DNA from: JAIFWV01 sp964580495
GTDB taxonomy: Bacteria > Patescibacteriota > Doudnabacteria > UBA920 > O2-02-FULL-48-8
Length of the DNA stretch: 27,450 bases
Reading direction: 5' to 3'
Assembly (NCBI GenBank): GCA_964580495.1
Contig: CAZOKE010000012.1
Coordinates: 1 to 27,450, forward strand
Position numbers and translations under genes: made by a program
Notes under the pieces: model-generated
Database searches by the model: none
What the model was told of the DNA's origin: nothing
The model's input: only the letters and a program-made list of their open reading frames with translations
Shown here: positions 21,966-27,450 of the stretch, in pieces
Numbering within the stretch: position 1 is the first letter of the stretch
How the letters are laid out: the number at the start of each line of letters is the position of its first letter

Positions 21966-22604
21966 ATGGCTGAAGGCAAATCAGAAGACAAAACGAAACA
22001 GAGCTTCTTCAACTTAGATACGGTCAAAGCTGTAATTTTCGACTTCCTTTTTATGAGCCTGGGCCACCGTGCCGCGGAGAAATTCTCTGAGCTCCTGAAA
22101 GGTGAAGGCTCTCCGGTTACAGCTCCTGCGCAAGAACTGGGGAAAAGCATCGGCCAGGAGATCAGTTCCAAGCACATTTTTGGCGAGGCTTGGGCCGAAA
22201 TTAACAGGACCGACCCGGAGAAAGCCAGGAGAATCCGGAATTTCCTCCAGAAATTCTGCGATCCCCGCGAGCGCGCCGAATTCATCATTCACAGTGCTCA
22301 AACCGGGCCCACCAAAAACGAAACGGTTCAGTTTCTTGAGGCCCTGGCATCTATCAGTGACGACAATGAAATCAAGGACTTCCTGAAAAACATCCAGTAC
22401 ATCGGCGAACCCGCCGAAGACTTCAAAATGAAAGTCCGGAAGTTTTTGGAGTCTGCCGAGGACTTCTTTGCTGTGGAAGCTGAGCGTACTGAACGATGGC
22501 GCAAAGAACGCAAAGAACTCCAGAAATACCGTTATGGCAAAAGTTGGTCAAAACCCTTCCGGTATATCTTCGGATGGCCGGTTAAATCCGGGAGCAGATC
22601 ATGA
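21966..22604 (+). CDS. Unknown mainly helical protein, first gene of the accessory operon
   Basis: 212 residues. I do not recognise a family. The sequence is charged and mostly alpha-helical by composition, with one hydrophobic stretch (VKAVIFDFLFMSLG, about 20-33) that may be a membrane-associated helix, a Lys/Arg/Glu-rich segment EAERTERWRKERKELQKYR near 170-190, and an aromatic C-terminus (YIFGWPV). GAGGGA precedes the ATG. Its TGA overlaps the next gene's ATG (ATGA), so the two products are probably made in fixed ratio and may interact. Confidence 0.8.
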   Translation: MAEGKSEDKTKQSFFNLDTVKAVIFDFLFMSLGHRAAEKFSELLKGEGSPVTAPAQELGKSIGQEISSKHIFGEAWAEINRTDPEKARRIRNFLQKFCDPRERAEFIIHSAQTGPTKNETVQFLEALASISDDNEIKDFLKNIQYIGEPAEDFKMKVRKFLESAEDFFAVEAERTERWRKERKELQKYRYGKSWSKPFRYIFGWPVKSGSRS

Positions 22605-23389
22605 ATAACAAAAAAGATGGAAATCCCCTTCAGGAGCTCACCGGTTACGCTGAAGCGAAAATCGGTTTGCTCTGGGACTGGAGCGAAGAAGCCTTCGACA
22701 TTTTAGTCCGCCGGACCGTGATGTTCCTGGTGCTTTCGTTCCTGATCATCCCCCTCGCGGTTGTGGCAAACCTGTTCTACCCGCCCTTGGTTCCATTCAC
22801 GGCATTTCTGTATTTGCTGATTGCCGTGATGCTTGTGGTAAACGAGGAGTCGCTGAAGATCGCTGGCCTGACTATCCTGGTCGACGCCGTCTATGATTTT
22901 TTGACAAGGGGCAAAGGCTTTATCCCTAACGTCAAAATAGATGCCGAAGGCCACATCCATGCCAGCCCAGATTTCGATTTCGAACGGACACGCCGGCTCC
23001 ATACGCTTACGGTTTTAGGAAAGGCGGTATTCACAGCGGTTCTGTTTGAGCTGTGTTTTATTGCTTTCCTGTCGTATGCAGATCTGACCGGCAAAGGACA
23101 TCTGGTCCCGATTTTAATCCTGCTGACGCTGATCATGTTTCTGCTCAGCACCAAATGGGGCAGGACCAGCCGATTCGCTTGGATTTCAGTCTTTGTTGTG
23201 ACCGCTTGGGTTGTGATCGCGGTAATGTTTATCATCAACCCACTCACAGCTGCAACTGAAAAAGTCCTGGCTTATGCCAATTCGATCAACCCTTTCCTTC
23301 TTCTGATCTTGGCTATGGGTGTATACAGCATCATCGCGGCAATCCCCGAGCCCAAGCCAGAGAAGGCAGAAAAAGGAGATAAAAAGTGA
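22601..23389 (+). CDS. Unknown polytopic membrane protein, second gene of the accessory operon
   Basis: 262 residues with about six membrane segments: near 38-58, 62-81, 142-165, 168-186, 195-215 and 228-247. A polar loop of about 60 residues lies between the second and third, with the motif AEGHIHASPDFDFERTRR. It ends in a Lys/Glu/Pro-rich tail. I do not recognise a family. The start overlaps the previous stop as ATGA and the end overlaps the next start as GTGA. It may be the membrane core of a complex made with its two neighbours. Confidence 0.8.
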   Translation: MNNKKDGNPLQELTGYAEAKIGLLWDWSEEAFDILVRRTVMFLVLSFLIIPLAVVANLFYPPLVPFTAFLYLLIAVMLVVNEESLKIAGLTILVDAVYDFLTRGKGFIPNVKIDAEGHIHASPDFDFERTRRLHTLTVLGKAVFTAVLFELCFIAFLSYADLTGKGHLVPILILLTLIMFLLSTKWGRTSRFAWISVFVVTAWVVIAVMFIINPLTAATEKVLAYANSINPFLLLILAMGVYSIIAAIPEPKPEKAEKGDKK

Positions 23390-24210
23390 ACATTCTGACT
23401 TACGCCAAACGAGTCGGAGAAATTTTCGTAGGCGTGATCATTCTCTTCGTGCTTTACAACCACTTGGGGGAATGGTTCGAACTTGGAGTCTTCTCCTCGC
23501 CTTCTCGGTCGGCCAAAGTGGTGATCCGAAATGCGTCGCAAGCATGGGCTGACCACGCTGCGTCCTTGGACCAATCCGCCATCGATCCGACCACCGACAG
23601 CATCGAAGCTCTCACATCCAAGCTTGAACTAACCGGAACCCACGGACACCAGGCCGAAGTTGCCAAGGCTAAGGGTTATGCCAACGCCGATGGGACTCGG
23701 CTTCGGTCGGAGCCACAACTCTCGGTCGAAGCCAACAAGACTTGGTGGCACGACACCTATTTGGATAAGTCGGACACCGTGATCTTCGCCGGCGACATCG
23801 TTTGCGCGGAATCGCTCTCCGGAAATAACATGTTGCGAGTAGTCGATCCCACGACCAACACGGAAAAGCGCATAGCGTTCGATGCCAGGGGTGGAAGGGT
23901 CAAACCCGAAGACGTGGATGGGTTCAAACCATTCGTCGAAGGCTTCCCCATGTTCGCCCTTCTCGTGCGCCTCGACAACGACAACCACAAGATCTTCGGG
24001 TTCTCCGGCGAGTGCGTGCCTTCGCCTTATGATGGCCACAAACTCCAGATTGCCATCAACGGCCCGTATCTGGATGTACACACCAATCTCCCTGCCCCTC
24101 CAGGAAATAATTGGGGTGGCGGCAGTATCACTCGGATATTTCATCCCTCAAACAGCGCGAGTGTGGCCACGCACCTTGCGCCGGCTGTAACAGCCAAACC
24201 AGCGGCTTGA
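23386..24210 (+). CDS. Unknown membrane-anchored extracytoplasmic protein, third gene of the accessory operon
   Basis: 274 residues beginning at GTG 23386 with AAGGAG 6 bases upstream. One N-terminal membrane helix (about 12-27, IFVGVIILFVLYNHLG) is followed by a long polar domain with few cysteines (DIVCAES, SGECVPS) that should lie outside the cytoplasm. It contains ANADGTRLRSEP, reminiscent of bacterial SH3-like (GxxLR.GPS) entries, and KTWWHDTYLDKSDTVIFAGD; this similarity is weak. The end is Ala/Pro-rich. A terminator follows after 63 bases. Confidence 0.78.
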   Translation: MNILTYAKRVGEIFVGVIILFVLYNHLGEWFELGVFSSPSRSAKVVIRNASQAWADHAASLDQSAIDPTTDSIEALTSKLELTGTHGHQAEVAKAKGYANADGTRLRSEPQLSVEANKTWWHDTYLDKSDTVIFAGDIVCAESLSGNNMLRVVDPTTNTEKRIAFDARGGRVKPEDVDGFKPFVEGFPMFALLVRLDNDNHKIFGFSGECVPSPYDGHKLQIAINGPYLDVHTNLPAPPGNNWGGGSITRIFHPSNSASVATHLAPAVTAKPAA

Positions 24211-24273
24211 ACAGTCTTCTAGGAGGAGGATCAATCAAACAATTGCACGCAATTGCAACCTTCGAAATTGCAT

Positions 24274-24311
24274 ACCGGACACAACCACCAGTCGTGTCCG
24301 GTTTTATTTTG
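24274..24311 (+). terminator. Terminator of the three-gene accessory operon
   Basis: ACCGGACAC and GTGTCCGGT form a 9-bp stem around an 11-base loop, followed by TTTATTTT. Confidence 0.8.
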
Positions 24312-24328
24312 GCCACTTACAAGCAAGC

Positions 24329-24357
24329 TTGACAAAATGACCAAAAAGGAGTATAAT
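24329..24357 (+). promoter_or_regulatory. Consensus promoter of the paired-cysteine secreted protein
   Basis: TTGACA (24329-24334) and TATAAT (24352-24357) with 17-base spacing; perfect hexamers. TAAGGAGGGG precedes the ATG at 24403. Confidence 0.85.
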
Positions 24358-24402
24358 TATATGTTGAAATCAAAAACTCGCCAGACCCTTTAAGGAGGGG
24401 TT

Positions 24403-25122
24403 ATGAAGACTTTCTTTGTTTCGGTGTTCGTTCTCGCTTCGATTTCCGCTTTCGGCCAGGGAACGGGATGTGCGGATTGCGACGCCAAACTGGCGGCCGA
24501 CCGTACAATCGGCGTCATTGGCAGCCCTACAGGATGCCTGGAATGCGACGCCAAGCTGGCAGCCGACCGAGCCGGATTGAACCGGGGGCTTCCTCCCGTG
24601 TATCAGCAGGGCTATGCTGTATCGTCGTTCGTTGCCTATCAGCCAGCATACGATCCGTATTACAGTGGTTACGGATATGCCGGTTACTATCCGGCACTGT
24701 TCCTGGATCGATGCTTAGCCGGAGGAATGGCTCAGGCTTTCGGAATTTCCAAGGTCTCACAACCTCGGGAATGTGTGATGGCCGAAGTCAAATTCGATAC
24801 CTCAGGCAAAGGTATGGATAAAGCCGAGGTATTCGTGGATGGGTTTTCGGCCGGAGAAATCGGTAAGTACTCACACAGGATGACCAGCGGGTTATCTCTC
24901 GAGGCCAACACGGAATACACCCTCGAAGTAGTTTGGGAAACCCCGAAAGGGACCAAGACTATGATCCGCCGGATCAAACCGAACAACATCAGATTCCAAG
25001 ATGGTGCGTACTGGTACCCGGTTTCTCCGGAAAAGTTCAGCACCACACCTTATGGCCGTTCTGTCACTCCGGTCATCGAACCGGTTTCAGGCAAGGACCT
25101 GGTCATGGGTAAACCTAAGTAA
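24403..25122 (+). CDS. Secreted protein with duplicated paired-cysteine motif
   Basis: 239 residues with a signal peptide (about 1-19, MKTFFVSVFVLASISAFGQG). Two copies of a short unit follow: GCADCDAKLAADR and GCLECDAKLAADR, 23 residues apart in phase, each with a CxxC pair that could bind metal or form disulphides. Next come a Tyr/Pro/Gly-rich linker (about 65-100) and a beta-rich C-terminal domain (MAEVKFDTSGKGMDKAEVFV ... YTLEVVWETPKGTK) resembling small PEGA-like or Ig-like sandwiches. I do not recognise the family. It has its own promoter and terminator and is more G+C-rich than the core genes. Confidence 0.85.
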   Translation: MKTFFVSVFVLASISAFGQGTGCADCDAKLAADRTIGVIGSPTGCLECDAKLAADRAGLNRGLPPVYQQGYAVSSFVAYQPAYDPYYSGYGYAGYYPALFLDRCLAGGMAQAFGISKVSQPRECVMAEVKFDTSGKGMDKAEVFVDGFSAGEIGKYSHRMTSGLSLEANTEYTLEVVWETPKGTKTMIRRIKPNNIRFQDGAYWYPVSPEKFSTTPYGRSVTPVIEPVSGKDLVMGKPK

Positions 25123-25132
25123 GGAATACAAA

Positions 25133-25171
25133 AAGGCTATGGCCCCGCATGGGACCATAGCCTTCTTTTTT
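25133..25171 (+). terminator. Terminator between the secreted protein and the pilin array
   Basis: AAGGCTATGG and CCATAGCCTT form a 10-bp stem with a 12-base loop, then CTTTTTTT. It ends 5 bases before the convergent pilin-like gene's stop and may serve both. Confidence 0.85.
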
Positions 25172-25175
25172 TGAT

Positions 25176-25577
25176 TTAGGGTGTATAGCAAGTACCAACC
25201 CCGAGAGGACAAGTGGGGTTTTTAGTCAAAGTGTTATAAACGATACTTACAATTGTGTAGGAAAGTATAATTATAACCAATCCAATCACAGCATTAGTGA
25301 GAGTCGTCTTGCCCTTCTTTGCCAATTCTTCATTGGCTCCGGAAAACATATATTGGTAGCCGCCAATAATTATAAACAGTACGGCAATAAACCCAGCAAA
25401 AACAAGAATATCCTGGGTGATGAATAAGATAAACCCTTTCAGACCGCCGCTGCCATAATCTGGAAGTCCTGTTGTCCCTCGGCTAGGCGGAGTCAATTGA
25501 GCTTGTGCCAGAGCAGGAGCCAAAGAGACCCAAGTCGTAAGGATGATTTTTGTTAGTTTGTGTTTTAGGTTTTTCAT
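25176..25577 (-). CDS. Pilin-like (VirB2/TrbC-type) membrane protein 1
   Basis: 133 residues from ATG 25577; an in-frame TTG three bases earlier is a less likely start. A signal peptide (about 1-25, ending PALAQAQ) precedes two membrane helices at about 49-74 and 92-114, joined by the family block GGYQYMFSGANEELAKKGKTT. That layout is the T4SS pilin-like family common in Patescibacteria. Cysteines near the C-terminus (NPTCPLGVGTCYTP) may form a disulphide. Last gene of a five-gene array, 3 bases after the preceding paralog. Confidence 0.85.
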   Translation of the reverse strand: MKNLKHKLTKIILTTWVSLAPALAQAQLTPPSRGTTGLPDYGSGGLKGFILFITQDILVFAGFIAVLFIIIGGYQYMFSGANEELAKKGKTTLTNAVIGLVIIILSYTIVSIVYNTLTKNPTCPLGVGTCYTP

Positions 25578-25580
25578 CAA

Positions 25581-25970
25581 CTAGATATTATTTGGCCGCA
25601 GAGCGACATTGGACACGACCCGCACGATCACGAACGAAAGAATAATGATAACGATTCCGATTATGGCATTGATAATCATTTTTTTGGCAGTGCCTACGGC
25701 TTCATCGTTGCCAAACGATGTCACATACCTGAAGCCGCCGATGATCAGGACCAAGACCGCGATCAAACCGGCCAAAGCCAAGATGATATTGATAATGCTC
25801 AGGATCAATTGTGTCAGGTTGCTTGCTCCCAAAAATGTTTGCGGCAAGCCGGATCCACTGCCGTTTGGAATTGTGAACTGGGCAAAGGCCAACATAGGAG
25901 CTGTGATCATGGCGAGCCCCAGTATCAATGACAGGATCTGGGTCATTTTTATAAATGAAGGTTGTTTCAT
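25581..25970 (-). CDS. Pilin-like (VirB2/TrbC-type) membrane protein 2
   Basis: 129 residues, preceded by AAGGAA at about 6 bases. Signal peptide with AFAQ cleavage site near residue 30; two helices (about 52-75 and 98-119) flank IIGGFRYVTSFGNDEAVGTA, with the typical VLVIIGG-x-GN spacing. Paralogous to its neighbours. Such proteins resemble conjugative or competence-type IV secretion pilins; in Patescibacteria they are multi-copy and their role (DNA uptake, host attachment) is unproven. A dispersed-type hairpin (25999-26023) separates it from the next upstream gene. Confidence 0.85.
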   Translation of the reverse strand: MKQPSFIKMTQILSLILGLAMITAPMLAFAQFTIPNGSGSGLPQTFLGASNLTQLILSIINIILALAGLIAVLVLIIGGFRYVTSFGNDEAVGTAKKMIINAIIGIVIIILSFVIVRVVSNVALRPNNI

Positions 25971-25998
25971 ATTTATTCCTTTCTTTGTTTTTTGTTTC

Positions 25999-26023
25999 CC
26001 GCCCAGTGCTTGTGAGCGGGCGG
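25999..26023. repeat. Intergenic palindrome in the pilin array
   Basis: CCGCCC and GGGCGG pair across a 13-base loop. Together with its flank (GGCGACCTTT) it resembles the palindrome at 4398-4414. Confidence 0.45.
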
Positions 26024-26047
26024 CGACCTTTAAGAATATTTAATTTA

Positions 26048-26389
26048 TTATAAAGTCCTATAGACCAAAGAAACAATGGTATAAGACAATATTATTATAG
26101 CTACACCTATTATAACATTTGTTAATGTTTTCTTCCCGTTTTCTGCTTGCGTGCTGTCTCCTCTGGCTGTAAGGACTTGGTATCCGCCTACAATGATAAG
26201 CAAGATAGCAATAGTCCCAGCCAACCCCAATAAGATATTTATTACTCCGTATATAATCGAACTTACCGTGGGGTTCGCTCCTCCAAAAATCTTATTGGTG
26301 CTAAATAAGCCAGGGGCTGGGTTTTGCACCGTAATTCCAGTGAAAAAAACCGGAAGCGTATATAGCAATTTTTTGAAGATTCGTTTCAT
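26048..26389 (-). CDS. Pilin-like (VirB2/TrbC-type) membrane protein 3
   Basis: 113 residues. A basic start and hydrophobic stretch (KRIFKKLLYTLPVFFTGI) act as signal; two helices (about 45-68 and 87-108) enclose VGGYQVLTARGDSTQAENGKK, the same block as in the neighbours. Its ATG overlaps the preceding stop by one base (TAATG), so translation is coupled. Confidence 0.85.
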   Translation of the reverse strand: MKRIFKKLLYTLPVFFTGITVQNPAPGLFSTNKIFGGANPTVSSIIYGVINILLGLAGTIAILLIIVGGYQVLTARGDSTQAENGKKTLTNVIIGVAIIILSYTIVSLVYRTL

Positions 26390-27009
26390 TAGCTGATTAG
26401 TTTTGCAACTGCATTAATTATAGCAAAAGCAAAAAGTGAAAGTGCCAATCCCGCAACCGCCCAAGTCAACCCTTTTTTGGCGCTATCGACCAGGGTTTTG
26501 TCTCCTCGCGAAATCAAATATTTAAAACCATTAACAATAATCATCAAAAGTGAAACTACTCCAACAATCTTCAAAGCATTGGAAATCATAGCTGTCACAA
26601 AAACTTTCAAGTTGGCGTAAGGCACAACTCTTTGAACCTCCGTGCTGCCCTCTTTGATTCCTTGTACTCCCAGGAAGTTTTCTATAGCCACTACACCAGC
26701 ATATGCCATAATTGAAATCACCAGGCCTAATATGGCATAAGTCAGAATTTTTTTAGATTTATCGATCACGCCTTTATCGCCATTGGCGGCGGCCATGCGT
26801 AAGCCGGCATAAACCAATGCCGCAATGGCGAGTAAACCCAAAATTCCCCCGACATCGTTTAGTACGGTTGCCAATAAATCCGGTACAGTCAAAACCGGAG
26901 TGCCGGCAGGTGTCTTCCATCCATAAAAAGGATTACATAAAATACTCGTGACATTAGAAGGATCGCATCGCGTTTCCGCCATAACTATGAATTGGTAAAT
27001 CGAATGCAT
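26389..27009 (-). CDS. Tandem-domain pilin-like membrane protein 4
   Basis: 206 residues, almost twice the size of its paralogs. Two pilin-like modules are fused: module one LLAIAALVYAGLRMAAANGDKG ... KKILTYAILGLV, module two VVSLLMIIVNGFKYLISRGDKT ... KKGLTWAVAGLA, so four membrane helices in all. No signal peptide cleavage motif is evident, but two cysteines (RCDP, LCNP) lie ahead of the first helix. A start at Met10 (26982) is also possible, as no Shine-Dalgarno marks 27009. The fusion suggests duplication within the array. Confidence 0.82.
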   Translation of the reverse strand: MHSIYQFIVMAETRCDPSNVTSILCNPFYGWKTPAGTPVLTVPDLLATVLNDVGGILGLLAIAALVYAGLRMAAANGDKGVIDKSKKILTYAILGLVISIMAYAGVVAIENFLGVQGIKEGSTEVQRVVPYANLKVFVTAMISNALKIVGVVSLLMIIVNGFKYLISRGDKTLVDSAKKGLTWAVAGLALSLFAFAIINAVAKLIS

Positions 27010-27012
27010 AAA

Positions 27013-27405
27013 CTAAAAACTAAAAAAATTAATCAGCTGTTCTAGCGGCATATTAAATACATACGATACGATCGAGGTCACGATCAAATATGCCAGAAGC
27101 ACAATAACCAGTCCGGTGATAGCATTGGTCATGGTATCTTTGGCGCTTTTTAAAACTCCATCGTCACCAAATGCAGTTACCATTCGCACACCACCGTAAA
27201 CAATGTAGCCCATGGCAACAAGCGAAGCTATTCCGACCAGAAAATTAACGATCGCATAAATTTGCCGGATCATGTTTCCGACTTGGCAAGGCTGGGTGCT
27301 GCTTGTACCACAAATAACCAGAGCTGCCTGAGCAATGCTAAAGCTAGAAATAAACACCAAAACAAGAAGGGCAACAGAAACATACTTTGTGTTCGTTTTT
27401 ATCAT
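27013..27405 (-). CDS. Pilin-like (VirB2/TrbC-type) membrane protein 5
   Basis: 130 residues. Signal peptide about 1-27 (ending SIAQAA), cysteine pair ICGTSSTQPCQ, then two helices (about 49-72 and 92-116) around VYGGVRMVTAFGDDGVLKSA. It is the first complete gene of the array in this window. Its ATG overlaps the stop of an upstream frame (ATGA), which shows that the operon continues beyond the window. Confidence 0.85.
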   Translation of the reverse strand: MIKTNTKYVSVALLVLVFISSFSIAQAALVICGTSSTQPCQVGNMIRQIYAIVNFLVGIASLVAMGYIVYGGVRMVTAFGDDGVLKSAKDTMTNAITGLVIVLLAYLIVTSIVSYVFNMPLEQLINFFSF

Positions 27406-27450
27406 TGTCCTTGTAGCTGCAAGTTAATTTGCTGGGCGGCATTGCTGATT
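27402..27450 (-). CDS. C-terminal end of an upstream gene (partial)
   Basis: An open frame enters from the window edge and ends ISNAAQQINLQLQGQ at TGA 27402-27404, overlapping the next ATG. Only about 16 codons are visible, so nothing can be said about function; the ATGA overlap is the main support. Confidence 0.45.
   Translation of the reverse strand, partial: ISNAAQQINLQLQGQ

Noticed and set aside
24361..24393. A 10-codon possible leader peptide before the secreted protein
   Set aside because: Its ATG lies only 3 bases after the -10 box, at or before the expected transcription start.
21703..25122. Accessory block as an integrative island using tRNA-Leu
   Set aside because: The block lies on the 5' side of the tRNA and no integrase or duplicated tRNA 3' end is seen; islands usually use the 3' end.

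Overview
The window looks like a chromosomal segment of an uncultivated Patescibacteria (Candidate Phyla Radiation) bacterium. The evidence is a run of short core genes, a hinge-less SMC of about 712 residues, tandem small pilin-like membrane proteins, a YQGRL-type repeat surface protein, and many small intergenic palindromes. This placement is inference from gene content. The standard genetic code fits: UGA is used as a stop in several tightly overlapping gene pairs.

Layout. 1-2055 (-): the N-terminal part of a large secreted repeat protein, preceded by a small MerR/excisionase-type DNA-binding protein and a consensus promoter. 2573-8249 (-): clpP, nusA, yraN, a small membrane protein, a methyltransferase, ymdB and rny. 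sodA (+, 8627-9211) is divergent from rny. 9266-15032 (-) is the classical rpsP-khpA-trmD-rplS neighbourhood, broken by two insertions. The first is a 476-bp cassette with inverted terminal repeats carrying one GxxExxY gene, directly upstream of the trmD start. The second is a diversity-generating retroelement (DGR) between trmD and rluD/rplS. 15071-21582 (-): dedA, smc, rnc, tRNA-Val with a damaged partial copy, a polytopic membrane protein, ftsH. tRNA-Leu(UAG) follows. 21966-25122 (+): an accessory block of three overlapping unknown genes plus one secreted protein with paired-cysteine repeats, with its own promoters and terminators. 25176-27405 (-): five tandem pilin-like (VirB2/TrbC-like) proteins.

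The most interesting system is the DGR. The template repeat (11846-11954) and variable repeat (12193-12301) differ at 15 positions. All 15 are adenines of the template on the coding strand: 15 of 31 adenines are changed and 0 of 78 other bases. The variable repeat is the last stretch, including the stop codon, of a 195-residue target protein. A DGR-type reverse transcriptase lies downstream. An Avd-like accessory protein is encoded on the opposite strand between template and reverse transcriptase. Its start region is interrupted by a run of ten C's and a dispersed palindrome, so its frame is open only with 8 or 11 C's.

Other oddities: trmD is split by an in-frame UGA exactly where a conserved glycine is expected; smc lacks a recognisable hinge; a TGTTACA motif recurs around tRNA-Leu and over the promoter of the accessory operon.
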